The notes under the pieces were generated by a model. The model did no database searches. It had not been told where the DNA came from and saw only the letters and a program-made list of their open reading frames with translations. From Delphinapterus leucas (lineage: Eukaryota > Chordata > Mammalia > Artiodactyla > Monodontidae): a stretch of DNA of 64,000 bases. The stretch lies in NCBI RefSeq assembly GCF_002288925.2, contig NW_022098044.1, positions 17,531,974 to 17,595,973 on the forward strand, read 5' to 3'. Every line of letters starts with the position of its first letter. Position 1 is the first letter of the stretch. Made by a program: the position numbers and the translations under genes. Shown here piece after piece: positions 22,690 to 34,475 of this stretch.

Positions 22690-25600
22690 CATACTTATTG
22701 ATAATTATCTTAAACATGAATTGATTAAATTCTCCACCAAAAGACACAGGCTCGCTGAATGAATAAAAAATAAGACCCATATATATGCTGTCTACAAGAT
22801 ACCCAGACGTAAGGACACATACAGACTAAGAGTGAGGGATAGAAAAACATATTGCATGCAAATGGAAATCAAAAGAAAGCTGGAGTAGCAATACTCATAT
22901 CAGATAAAATAGATTTTAAAATAAAGAATGTTACAGGAGACAAGGAAGGACACTATATAATGATCAAGAGGTACATCCAAGAAGAAGATATAACAATTAT
23001 AAATATATATGCACTCAACATAGGAGCACATCAATACATAAGGCAAATGCTAACAGCTATAAAAGAGGAAATCAACAGCAACACAAAAATAGTGGAGGAC
23101 TTTAACACCTCACATACACCAATGGACAGATCATCCAAACAGAAAATTAATAAGGAAACAGAAGCTTTAAATGACACAATAGACCAGAGAGATTTAATTG
23201 ATACTTATCGGACATTCCATCCAAAAACAGCAGATTACACTTTCTTCTCAAGTGCACATGGATCATTATCCAGGATCTTGGGTCACAAGATCTTGTGACC
23301 CAAGATCTTATCACATCTTGGGTCACAAATCAAGCCTCAGTAAATTTAAGAAAATTGAAATCATACCAAGCATCTTTTCTGACACCAATACTACGAGATT
23401 AGAAATCAATTACAGGGGAAAAAACGTAAAAAACACAAACACATGGAGGCTAAGCAATACATTACTAAATAACCAAGAGATCACTCAAGAAATCAAAGAG
23501 GAAATCAAAAAATACCTAGAGACAAATGACAATGAAAACACGATGATCCAAAACCTATGGAATGCAGCAAAAGCAGTTCTAAGAGGGAAGTTTATAGCAA
23601 TACAATCCTACCTCAAGAAACAACAAACATCTCAAATAAACAACCTAAACTTACACCTAAAGGAATTAGAGAAAGAAGAACAAACAAAACCCAAAGTTAG
23701 TAGAAGGAAGGAAATCATAAAGATGAGAGCAGAAGTAAATGAAATAGAAACAAAGAAGACAGTAGCAAACATCATAAAACTAAAAGCTGGTACTTTGAGA
23801 AGATAAACAAAGTTGATAAACCATTAGCCAGAACCATCAAGAAAAAGATGGAGAGGACTAAAATCAATAAAATTAGAAGTGAAAAAGGAGAAGTTACAAC
23901 AGACACTGCAGAAATACAAAGCATCCTAAGAGACTACTACCAGCAACTCTATGCCAATAAAATGGACAACCTGGAAGAAATGGACAAATTCTTAGAAACG
24001 TATAACCTTCCAAGGCTGAACCAGGAAGAAATACAAAATATGAACAGACAAATCACAGGTAATGAAATTGAAACTGTGATTAAAAATATTCGAACAAACA
24101 GAAGTCCAGGACCATATGGCTTCACAAGTGAATTCTATCAAACATTTAGAGAAGAGCTAACACCAATCCTTCTCAAACTCTTTCAAAAAATTGCAGAGGA
24201 AGGAACACTCCCAAACTCATTCTATGAGACCACAATCACCCTGATACCAAAACCAGAAAAAGATACTACAAAAAAAGAAAATTAGAGACCAATATCACTG
24301 ATGAATATAGATGCAAAAATCCTCAACAGAATACTAGCAAACAGAATCCAACAACACATTGAAAGGATCATTCAAAATGATCGGTTTTATCCCAGGGATG
24401 CAAGGATTCTTCAATATATGCAAATCAATCAGTGTGATACACCATATTAATAAACAGAAGAAATAAAACCATATGATCTTCTCAAGAGATGCAGAAAGAG
24501 CTTTTGACAAAATTCAACACTAATTTATGATAAAAACTCTCCAGAAAGTGGGCACAGAGGGAAACTAGCTCAACATAATAAAGGCCATGTACTACAAACC
24601 CACAGCAAACGTCATTCTCACTGGTGAAAAACTGAAAGCATTTCCACTAAGATCAGGAAAAGGACAAGGATGTCCACTCTCACCACTATTATTCAACATA
24701 GTTTTGGAAGTTTTAGCCACAGCAATCAGAGAAGAAAAAGAAATCCAAATCAGAAAAGAATAAGTAAAGCTGTCACTTTTTGCAGATGACATGATACTCT
24801 ACATAGAGAATCCTAAAGCTGCTACCAGAAAACTACTAGAGCTAATCAGTGAATCTGGTAAAGTTGCAGGTTAAAAAACTAATGCACAGAAATCTCTTGC
24901 ATTCCTATACACTAACAATGAAAGATCAGAAAGAGAAATTAAGGAAGCAATCCCATTCACCACTGCAACAAAAAGAATAAAAAACCTAGGCATACACCTA
25001 CCTAAGGAGGGAAAAGACCTGTACTCAGAAAACTATATGACACTGATGAAAGAAATCAAAGATAACACAAATAGGTGGAGAGATATACCATGTTCTTGGT
25101 TTGTAAGAATCAGTTTTGTGAAAATGGCTATACTCCCCAAAGCAATCTACAGATTAAACACAATCCCTATCAAATTACCAATGGCATTTTATACTGCACT
25201 AGAACAAAAATCTTAAAATTTGTATGGAGACACAAAAGACCCCAAATGGTGAAAGCAATCTTGAAGTTAAAAAAACAGAGCTGGAGGAATCAGACTCCCT
25301 GACTTCTGACTATACTACAAAGCTACAGTAATCAAGGCAATATGGTACTGGCACAAAAACAGAAATACAATTCAAGGAACAGGATGGAAAGCCCAGAGGT
25401 AAACCCACACACCTATGCTCAACTAATCCATGACAAAGGAGGCAAGGATATACAATGGAGAAAAGACAGTCTCTCCAATAAGTGGAGCTGGGAAAACTGG
25501 ACAGCTACATGTTAAAGAATGGAATTAGAACACTCTCTCACACCATACACAAAAATAAACTCAAAATGGATTAAAGACCTAAATGTGAGACCGGGCACTA

Positions 25601-26500
25601 TAAAACTCTTAGAGGAAAACAGGAAGAACACTCTATGCATAAATCACAGCAAGATCTTTTTTGACCCACCTCCTACAGTAATGGAAATAAAAACAAAATA
25701 AACAAATGGGAACTAACAAAAGTTAAAAACTTTTGCACAGCAAAGGAAACTATAAACAAGATGAAAAGACAACCCTCAGAATGAGACAAAATATTTGCAT
25801 ATGAATCAACAGACAAAGGATTAATTTCTAAAATACAAAAACAGCTCATGCAGCTCAACATTTAAAAAACAAACAACCCAATGAAAAAATGGGAAGAAGA
25901 CCTAAATAGGCATTTCTCCAAATAAGACATACAGATGGACAAGAGGCACATGAAAAACTGCTCAACATCACTAGTTTTTAGAGAAATGCAAATCAAAACT
26001 ACCATGAGGTATCACCTCATGCCAGTTAGAATGGACATCATCAGAAAATCTACAAACAACAAATGCTGGAGAGGGTGTGGAGAAAAGGGAACCCTCTTGC
26101 ACTGTGGGTGGGAATGTAAATTGATACAGCCACTATGGAGAACAGTATGGATGTTCCTTACAAAGCTAAAAATAGAATTACCATATGACCCATCAATCCC
26201 ACTACTGGGCATATACTCAAAGAAAACCATAATTCAAAACACACATGCACCCCAATATGCATTGCAGCACTATTTACAATAACCAGGTCATGGAAGCAAC
26301 CTAAATGCCCATTGGCAGATGAATGGATAATGAAGATGTGGTACATATAACAGTGGAATATTACTCAGCCATAAAAAGGAACAAAACTGGGTCATTTGTA
26401 GAGATGTGGGTGGACCTAGAGACTGTCATACAGAGTGAAGTGAGTCAGAAAGAGAAAAACAAATATCCTATATTAATGCATATATGTGGAATCTAGAAAA
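22690..26500 (+). pseudogene. L1 copy 3 ORF2 (endonuclease-reverse transcriptase), degenerate
   Basis: Readable pieces in order: endonuclease at 22852-23298, with the GDFNT block altered to EDFNT (its aspartate and asparagine kept); a second endonuclease-linker piece at 23198-23806; reverse transcriptase N-part at 23848-24285; the palm motif FADDMILY intact at about 24779-24802 but preceded by a stop at 24761-24763; and the C-terminal cysteine motif in 25935-26282. A 34-bp palindromic rearrangement at 23274-23307 disrupts the frame at the end of the endonuclease, near the SRIDH motif. The element is incapable of autonomous retrotransposition. Confidence 0.93.
23274..23307. repeat. 34-bp perfect palindrome inside L1 copy 3 ORF2
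   Basis: The half-site GATCTTGGGTCACAAGA is followed directly by its exact reverse complement with no spacer. The normal L1 sequence at this place has the CTTGGGTCACAAATCAAGCC block once. Here it occurs in direct orientation, inverted, and again at 23318-23337. Confidence 0.95.
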
Positions 26501-26697
26501 ATGGTACAGATGAACCATTTTGCAAGGCAGAAATAGAGACACAGATGTAGAGAACAAACATATGGACAGGAAGAGGGGAATGCAGGGATGGTGGTGGTGG
26601 TGGTGGGATGAATTGGGAGATTGGGATTGACAAATATACACTAATATGTATAAAATAGATAACGAATAAAAAGCTGCTGTATAAAAAAAAAAAAAAA

Positions 26698-27355
26698 GGA
26701 GAAGAAGAAGACAGCTGTTTTAAAGTCTTTTTCTTTAAAGTCCAAATCCAGAAATTCTTAGAGTCAGTTTCTGGAGATTTATTTTGATTCTTTCAATGGG
26801 TCATATTTCTTTATTTCTTTGTATGCCATTATCTTTTGTTTAGATTTGTGTATTGGAAAACAGTTACTTCTTCCAACCTCTGCAGATTGGCTTCCTTGTG
26901 TCTGCAGTCTTCCTACAGCTTTTACATGTCACAGTGTCCACTGCTGCCTTCTGCAGCTTCCAGCGTGAAATCCAAACAATGTTCTGAACTCTGAGTCAGG
27001 TGAGAAAGAAACCGATCCCTCAGGCAACCCATAGATAGATCACAATGTTGCAAAGGAATTCCACTTTGTCCTATCAACCAAGAAGAAAGTGAGAATTGGT
27101 CTACTTCCTCCCAACCATGCCATGCCATGCCAAGCAGGAGATGGGGCAATGATGAATAACAATGCCACAAGATTTCTTATCATTTTGAATGTGCCTTTGT
27201 AAAATTTGTGTATCTGCTTGGTTCTGTAGATTTCTGATGGTTTCCAGGGCTCCATAAAGCTATTAGTCAATTTCTAGCTGTTTATTTGATGTTTCTTTGG
27301 GGAAATGAAGAACTGGAACATACTAGTCTACTCCACCACCTTGCTGATGTCACAA
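26698..27355 (-). mobile_element. Older L1M 5'UTR fragment
   Basis: GATTCTTTCAATGGGTCATA, then TTCTTTGTATGCCATTATCT and, at the end, CCACCACCTTGCTGATGTCA (about 27333-27352) matches the antisense of an old L1 5'UTR. On the minus strand the element would begin with a TGACATCAGCAAGGTGGTGG-like start, again a CAAGATGG-type motif with one change. Confidence 0.6.
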
Positions 27356-27880
27356 TAACTATTTTCTTTTGTGCTTAATATTACTTTTGAAGTTGTGTTT
27401 TCTCTTTTGTAAATAGATCCTCCCCTAAGATATATGCTGTAGGCCCACAAAACTTGGATTTGTTCCTAGCTAGGGGAAGGAAAAGTTTGAATTTTTATTA
27501 TTTCACTGAACATATTAATTGTGAAAATAAGTCATTTTATGTCTAAAAGTGACCAAGGTTTTTTCTTTTTCTCCCTCTCCCCCTGAGCTATGAAATGGAT
27601 TCATTTATCCAAAGTTACAGAAAGAATCTATTCTAGGTCATGGAAAGAACAGAATAGCCTGTTAGAATTGAAAATTTTAAAAATGTGTGTGTGTTTGTGT
27701 TTATACCTTATCTAGCTAGCTAGCTAGCTAGCTAGAGCTAGCTACCTATCTATCCTTTATTGCTTCAAATGTGACCCTGTAAGTTTTGTAAAAAGAAGAA
27801 TAATGATATTTAATTTGAGAGTCCAATTATCATTTAAGAAAGTGTTTTTGAACACTAGTTTTTAGTTAGAAGACTTAAAT
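27356..27880. other. Low-copy sequence, no gene seen
   Basis: AT-rich and unassigned, apart from the microsatellite at 27712-27756. Confidence 0.45.
27712..27756. repeat. (TAGC)n microsatellite with an adjacent (TATC)n
   Basis: Six or so consecutive CTAG/TAGC units, an AGCTAGC interruption, then CTATCTATCC. The run is self-complementary. Confidence 0.92.
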
Positions 27881-28200
27881 TTTGATCTTAGGTCTGTTTT
27901 TATTGACTTGGGAACGTTGTTTTTCTGCTAAACACCTCAGTTTGTGTTACCTGTTAAGTGGAGATTATATAACATATTTTAGGCTTATAGTAAGAATAAA
28001 ATGAGCTAATTCCAGTAAGGGTCTTAATATAATTCCTGCCAGGTACAAAATGATAACATTCAAAGAAGGGTTATTATTATCATTCTTACTATTACCTGTT
28101 AAATATTTAGAGAAGCAGGCTGTTTGGTTTACCTACATTATAGTTGGGTAGATTGAGGCCAAGAGTTAAAATATTTTGCTCATAATTACTTAAGAGTTGA
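27880..28200 (+). repeat. MIR SINE fragments
   Basis: CACCTCAGTTTGTGTTACCT and TAAGAATAAAATGAGCTAAT (about 27930-28010), followed by a second 3'-half-like stretch (GTAGATTGAGGCCAAGAGTT). Diverged. Confidence 0.5.
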
Positions 28201-29984
28201 ATATACCTATAGCTTACAAAATGTAGAAATAATCAACGTCTTCTTTCATCTTTCCATCAGTTTGTTAAGAACTGCAAATTATAAATGTTTCCAGACTCTG
28301 AGCTGAATATGCAAGATCTTCTGGAAACATCAGACAGGTGGGGTTGAATTTGGAGCTTTTCTAAGAGTTTAGTCCCTTTATTGCTCATATTGCTGGAAAA
28401 TCAATGTCTGGTGCCAAACAAGTTGTTTTCTTCTCTTGACAAAGAACAGATGAACAACTTTTTATATTGCACTATTTTCAATGGCAGGAGCATCAACATT
28501 TTATAACAAGAAAATATTAAACTTCACTATTTGGAAAAGAAGTGCTTGTAAAATTTTTCACATCCATACACCATCTGGAAAAGCAAGGTTGTACAGTTAG
28601 GCCTGATAATGTTTAGAGTCACTAAGCGTCTTGGAAAATGACCTCTTATTTAAGATAGTTCCCCCACAGGATACCACAATGTTCAATTTTCTACAACTTT
28701 ACACTTGCTAAGAACTTATCATGGAAAGTTAAGAGAAATATACATGAATGGCCAAGACTATAGCCTTTTTACTGGGGAATGTTTTGAGGCCAAAATGAAT
28801 TGCAGGTTCATGAGTAAAACCCAACAAATCTTGGCTCTTTACCTCTCTACTAAATTCCACGTTCAAAAGTACTTATGAACTGCTTCTCATGTGCCGAGCA
28901 CTGGGCTGGAGACGGATAATTCAAGTAGGAACCTGTGTATCCACACTCTTCTAAAATGGACACCTTGCTTATGCAAAGTCCCCCCACATCCTTTCCCCAC
29001 TCTCTCAGAGCTTGGCCAAATGCAATGTGCCTTCTCCCACAGTGCTTCAGTTTTGTGCACATGCAGTAAAGGAATCCTCAGATATATGTTGGAATAGTGA
29101 TTGATTTCCCTGATAGGTGAGCATGATGAGGTTTACTGGATCTAGACAGACTTGTGCTGAGGGAGATCACCTAGGCACACTTAAACTGAGCCTAAACTGC
29201 TATTTTTCTAAGCCAAATAGTCCTGCAAGAAATTGTGCTCATTAATGTCTTTCTTCTCAATGTACACATTGGAGTTTTGACCTCAAATTGCAAATGCATG
29301 CAAACTAAGATAGTAAGTCTTTCTTTATATGCTCCCCAATTATGTGAGCCTACTGCCTGGCTATGAGAGGCTGCTCCGCTGGCCCCAGCTAGCTGATCAC
29401 CTGATTAATAGCACTAAGAGATTCATGTAGTTCACTAGTGATTATTCTAAGGTTGAAGGCACAAGCTTTCTTTTCCGTGGTTATTTTGGTGAACTGGAGA
29501 TTTAAATTTCACATTCTTCCATAATGAATACATTTTCTATTGTCCTAAGTTTTTTTCACATTCTAAATATTGAAAGCTCCATTTGAACTTGTCGGGCATA
29601 AAGCCCTTGGATAAAGACTGTGTCTTTCCCAGGGTACATCTGTCCAGGTCACTGTACAGCACTGTCATCTGGCCCAACGGAAGTTTGCAACTGAACTTCC
29701 CTACCCTCATCTAAGAGGCTGCCTCTCTTCCCCTGGGTCTAGAGACCATGACATTTCATAGATCAGCTACAATTGAATGAACATGTGCCCCTCAGCAAGA
29801 AACAAAGTCAAAGAAATCAAATAGGTTCCTGCTCAGTCCTATGGAGAGTAAAGTCCACCTATTAGGCAGAAAGCCAGACCATATATAATTCAACCTTTGA
29901 TGTCATTAGCATTGAAAAGGAAGGGTAGCTTCTTTGAGCTAAAGTAGTGGGAGAAAATATGTAGGAAACTAGCCTGTCTCCAGA
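28201..29984. other. Low-copy sequence, no gene seen
   Basis: About 1.8 kb without a recognisable repeat or exon. About 28875-28925 has a weak MIR/L2-like GTGCCGAGCACTGGGCTGGA. Open frames of up to 70 codons on both strands at 28850-29097 have no domain. Confidence 0.5.
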
Positions 29985-29987
29985 GGT

Positions 29988-30155
29988 TCTGAAAATGTGG
30001 TCCCTGGACTAGCAGCATCTTCTGGAAAACGTGTTATAATTGAAATTTTCAGGCTACCCCCCAGATTACTAAATCAGCAGCTCTGGACTGAGTCTAGCAA
30101 GCCTTGTTTTAACTTTCCAAGATTCTAATATATGCTCCAGTTTGAGACCCATTGT
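29988..30155 (+). mobile_element. hAT-Charlie MITE (MER5-like)
   Basis: GTGGTCCCTGGACTAGCAGC, then ACTAAATCAGCAGCTCTGGA and TTTGAGACCCATTG, follows the order of a MER5-group element with terminal-repeat-like ends. Confidence 0.65.
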
Positions 30156-30295
30156 CTAGATCGGCCATGCTCTTTTCACGTCATCACAGTATCCCCCAAC
30201 ATGACATCATAGCAGAAGAGATTAGATACTGTCAGGCTTTGGCCAATTTAGGCTAAAGTTTAGGAAAGTAAAAAGTCAAACAACTATTGGTACCT

Positions 30296-30300
<5 letters not shown>

Positions 30301-30359
<59 letters not shown>
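30301..30359. repeat. (TA)n microsatellite
   Basis: Uninterrupted AT/TA dinucleotides over 59 bases. Confidence 0.98.
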
Positions 30360-30361
<2 letters not shown>

Positions 30362-32224
30362 CTTATATCATCCACTTCTGTTCTGATAGTTCTTAGTTTA
30401 ATTCCTGGAAAACAATAAATGATTAATAAATAGTTGTGGTGAACAAATATATACTTCTGTGAAACGCTAGAACTCAGGCTATAGCTCTAAGCATCTCAGT
30501 CTATGAGGTGACTGCAGACCATGAGAGAGGGTGAGCCCTGCAAAACAATGGACAGGAAAGTAAATTTCTCCTTGAATGCTCATAAAGTCAGTTTCTAATG
30601 CCAAATCTTATTTCTTCAAATATTACCACATTGGAACCTGGATTGCTATGATAGCATTCTGGATATTTTCTTACCTTCAGCTGTGGCCTATTCCAATTAT
30701 TATATAACTAACATTCAGAATAATATTCTTCTAGGGTCATTTTGCTTGCATAACTTCTTTTAGAAATTCTCCAGTTTGTGAGTTGGTATCTCTCTCTCTG
30801 CTGTTTATCCATGTCATCATGTGAATACCTCTACACTAATATAAATATCTCTCCACACAACTGAATCCTTCTCTGAAGTAAGAGATTGCCATGGAGAGAA
30901 ATAATGCATTAATTACCTTGTGGAATTCTTTTGTCATATTCCTGAGATTTAGCAATATTCCTGAAACTGGTTTATAAGAATGTGTCACCCGTGATTATTT
31001 AATACTTGAATAAAATTAGCTCCTGGCCATGGGGTTTATGCTCCTCCTGTAACTTTATCCCAGTCTTCCAGGCTTGTCCATCTTTTCTTCTACCCCTCTC
31101 ATCTTTAGCTCAACAAATCCTCCTGGAACCTACTTCTTGCTCAACTGGTTGTTCAAGCCACCTCTCAGCCATGCCTTCCATATCTTGGGATAACACCACT
31201 TCTGGGGGTTAAGAATTAAATTCATGAAAGCTGGCAGTGTCATGGAGAGCCTGGTTCAAACTTCAGGGACTTTGTGTTTCTTTTGGCTCTCTCTCTGATC
31301 TAGAAATCTGAGAAACTGACTTCTTGAGCAACTGCACACTTTCCTACTTACAAGCTTGCTCATTATTAAGTTTCAGATAAAGATTCATTTATTCTTTTTA
31401 ATGAGATTGACGGCATGGTGAGTTGTCAGACAATGAAAATTCAATGACTTCTCTTACTTTTAACTCTCAGAGGAGTCGGCACCCACTTGAAGCTGTGAAC
31501 CTCTTCCACAAAGTCTATGTACCTCTTGATGCACCTCTGGGTGTCCCTCCCTGCACGTTCTGCTCACAAGCATTCTAGAATAGAAAATAGCAATATTTGC
31601 TTTAGCCACATTATCCTACTGGTTTTTAGCTTTCCTAAGCCATTCTGAATACTTATAAAAAGTTAACCAGATGTCCTATGCTGTGAAATCACCCATCATA
31701 GGTCTTCCAGAGGATGTCATCTTTTGAAGTGGCTCTACATGTTTATAATTTTATTACCTCTGGTTGAAATAGCCACAGCCCAAACCAAAAAGAGAGTAGA
31801 GGTGGGTTGTGGTGATTGTTTGTCCCCATTAGACTGACACACCTCTCCCTCTTTGTGGTTGGTTTGAGTCCTGATGTAATTGGTGAGGTCACTCCTAGAG
31901 ATTTCAAATTCTGGGGTTGGATAGGAAAACACAGCTTGGTTTCACTTCATTCCCAATCTCCCATCTTCCATTAGGAAATCATGATGTGTCTTCAGGAACT
32001 GCTGGTTTTTTGTTTTTTGTTTTTTTTTACTGCTGGTTCTTGATCTAATGCCTGTGGTATTCCAAAGTAGAAAATGTAAGTTTAAGCACACTAAAACTGC
32101 CACCACCCACTAACCTTAAGTTTCATATATAAATTTCACTTAATTTTTCTTTACATTTTTTGTACTGTTTTCACTTTTATAGCCTACATTCACATAGTAC
32201 GAGTTCATTTTAAAGCATAAGACC
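30360..32224. other. Low-copy sequence, weak L2-like patch
   Basis: About 31020-31215 is pyrimidine-rich and weakly L2-like (TCTTCTACCCCTCTCATCTT). No exon, splice pair or RNA gene was recognised in the rest. Confidence 0.45.
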
Positions 32225-32400
32225 ATGTTTCATAGGACTTGAAAGCATGGGTTTTGGAGTAAGGTAGACACACTCTATTATTTATTACAGTAAGGATCTT
32301 AGAGGGTTTGTTCTCTGATCGTCAGCAGTCTCATGTGTAAATTAAAGATAATAACTTCTACCTTAAGGAATTGATGTGAGAATGCACTAAAGATTCATTC
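32225..32400 (+). repeat. MIR SINE fragment
   Basis: GCATGGGTTTTGGAGTAAGG, then AATTGATGTGAGAATGCACT, corresponds to the MIR head and 3' part. Confidence 0.6.
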
Positions 32401-32870
32401 ATTCTGCAAATATTTTTAAACATTTCTAGGAATTGAACCAAGGGAAGAAGATATTAACATGAGCAAGACAAGAATGTTCTTCACCTCTTTCTGGGGTTCC
32501 TATCAAGAGGCTGTAAACAATTACAATTGTGCTAAGTGTCATGAAAGAAAAAGTGAAGCATGTTTTAGGAATCCATAGCATGGCATCAACATAATCTGGG
32601 ATCATGGAAGGAAATTGTCACAATATACAAATTCAGGGGACATGTCCAATTGCCAAAGTAGGAAATCCCTGATTCACCTGTTACCAAACATTTCAGTTGA
32701 CTGCCAAAAAATGAGGGGCAGAGATTTGGGGGAGGACAAAGAGGGGAGAGCATACAGTGTGAGTGAAGGCCTGAAAAATTCCAAGAAACCCCAGAGGGCT
32801 CTAAGAAAATAACATAGGTCAGGCTTGGCCTGAATGTGGAAGGCCTCATGGGCCCTATAAGGAATGCATT
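32400..32870 (+). repeat. Ancient mammalian interspersed repeat, family unresolved
   Basis: TTCATTCATTCTGCAAATAT at the start and GTGGAAGGCCTCATGGGCCC near the end occur in a common mammal-wide repeat layout (L2-like). I could not assign a subfamily. Confidence 0.35.
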
Positions 32871-33540
32871 ACTAAGTGCTGGATACGTGGCATGTTCTCA
32901 TCAAGTGGTAACTACTATACTTATCATTCAAAAAATACGTATTAATTGACTTCTAGGAAGCAGGCGGTATTCTGGTACTTATTTATTTATTTAATTTTTT
33001 TTTTTTCTTCAAGATAACTAACAGGTCCTTTCCACTGCAGGTATAATCCATAAAGGTAGAATGTAGGTTTTTATTTTAGTAGTCTACACTTTAGTATTGG
33101 CCAACATCTCCACTATCCCCATGGGACACTTAAGTCCAATCGTCAATATAAGCAGTAAAACCGACCGTCTCCCCAGGACAGGAGCGTGCCATTCACCTCA
33201 GGGAACAGGTTTTGGCAGCTTGACAGATTTTAAATGCCTCAATTTGAATAAGCAGGGTACTTTTCTGGAAGGATTTAAAGTCATGTTATAGAAGTTGTAA
33301 TTAGTGGCGTCCCACAAATTATATATCACTCCAGCAAGTGCAATCTTCCTAAAGTGTTTGCTGACTAGTTCATGGGATTGTACTTCATTGTTCTTCAGTG
33401 GTCAAATAGATTTCTTTTCCTTTGTTATTCCTACTCACTTTATATTTCTCATCCCAGGTTTGGACCCAGGGAGCTCCAGCTGGGTGTTTACAAGGCCCCC
33501 AACCAGGGAAACACAAAAGCAATGACATGTTGCCTTCAAA
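32871..33540. other. Low-copy sequence
   Basis: Contains a T-rich run at 32985-33006. Three overlapping open frames at 33304-33604 have no domain. Nothing else is recognised. Confidence 0.4.
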
Positions 33541-34040
33541 AAATATTTTATTTTCTAGGCAGAAATTTTTTGTATTTCATTTTCAGTCTATAGGTGATGC
33601 TTAACCTACACTGTTCGATCACATTTATTACAGTAAATAAAAGACGCGCGGTGATGAAGAAAACACATACAGCAGCTAAATACGACACAGTCATCAGTAC
33701 TAAGCCAAGTTGATTTTTTCACAGACGATAAAAGCAAAGTTAGTGAGGAAATATCAGAGGCCTATCCTTGAGGCAGCAAACACTTTCAATTCACAGATGC
33801 ATAATAAGACACGGTGAATTCATACCACTGAATGGGGGAATAAATTTGTCAAAGGCGTTTTGCCTCTGCTAAACAGGTTCTGGGGAGACTTCAAAAGAAA
33901 AGTGTTCAGCAAAGGCAGACTAAGTTTGATCATTTCAGGAAAATAGCTGGTTTGACATAACATCACCATTCAGGTGGAAGCTGAAAATATTGTGTTAGTT
34001 GACCCCAAATGGAGGCTCACTGACCAATGACTGTCAGCTA
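33541..34040 (-). other. Candidate conserved non-coding block or 3'-terminal exon on the minus strand
   Basis: Not recognisable as a repeat. It contains several CpGs in an otherwise CpG-poor setting, notably GACGCGCGGTG at 33643-33653. On the minus strand, AATAAA polyadenylation-type signals occur at 33629-33624 and 33552-33547, after about 400 bases of non-repetitive sequence. No splice site or coding potential was established, so this is a hypothesis. Confidence 0.3.
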
Positions 34041-34099
34041 GGAATCCATTCAGGCATAGTGTAGGGGTCAGCTAGATGTGTGACAAAATTTTATTGTTA

Positions 34100-34475
34100 A
34101 AAAAATAGAACCACGTGATAGATATTTAGAAGCTTTAGACTCTACCTGGCTCTGCTGCTTTCCAGCTCCCAGACACTAGACAAATCATTTGAGTGCTTTA
34201 AGCCTCTATTTCCTTACCTGTGAAAGGAAGGAATGAGACAGATAATATGTAAATTCCTTTCTGGTCATAAGATGCACATTCAAATTCCAGGTCATTCTTT
34301 AATTCTATATCTTGGGACACCACTAGTTAACGTCTGGACCTTAGTTTCTGACATCCTAGAATAAAAATAATAATACATGTCTTATAATGTATTTTGAAGA
34401 TTAATTGAGATAATATATGTCAAAATCCTTAGCAAAGGACCAGACACATAGTAAATCTTTCAATACATGTGCAGG
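34100..34475 (+). repeat. Two MIR SINE fragments
   Basis: First copy: CTGGCTCTGCTGCTTTCCAG, then CTCTATTTCCTTACCTGTGA. Second copy: ACCTTAGTTTCTGACATCCT, then GACCAGACACATAGTAAATC. Confidence 0.6.

Larger units (their letters stand above)
21577..26697 (+). mobile_element. L1 LINE copy 3, near full length, 5'-truncated
   Basis: The order is leader (about 21577-21711), ORF1 (21712 to about 22619), spacer, ORF2 (about 22690-26500), and a 3'UTR with a G-rich (GGT)n tract at about 26588-26608. A poly-A tail ends at 26697. It matches copy 2 block by block in inverted orientation and starts only some tens of bases further 5'. I see no target-site duplication at its ends. ORFs are broken by stops and frameshifts, but each piece is easily readable, so it is only moderately old. 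Confidence 0.95.

Noticed and set aside
27712..27740. Short regular repeats considered as CRISPR-like
   Set aside because: A microsatellite with no spacers; a CRISPR array is not expected in a mammalian genome and none was seen.
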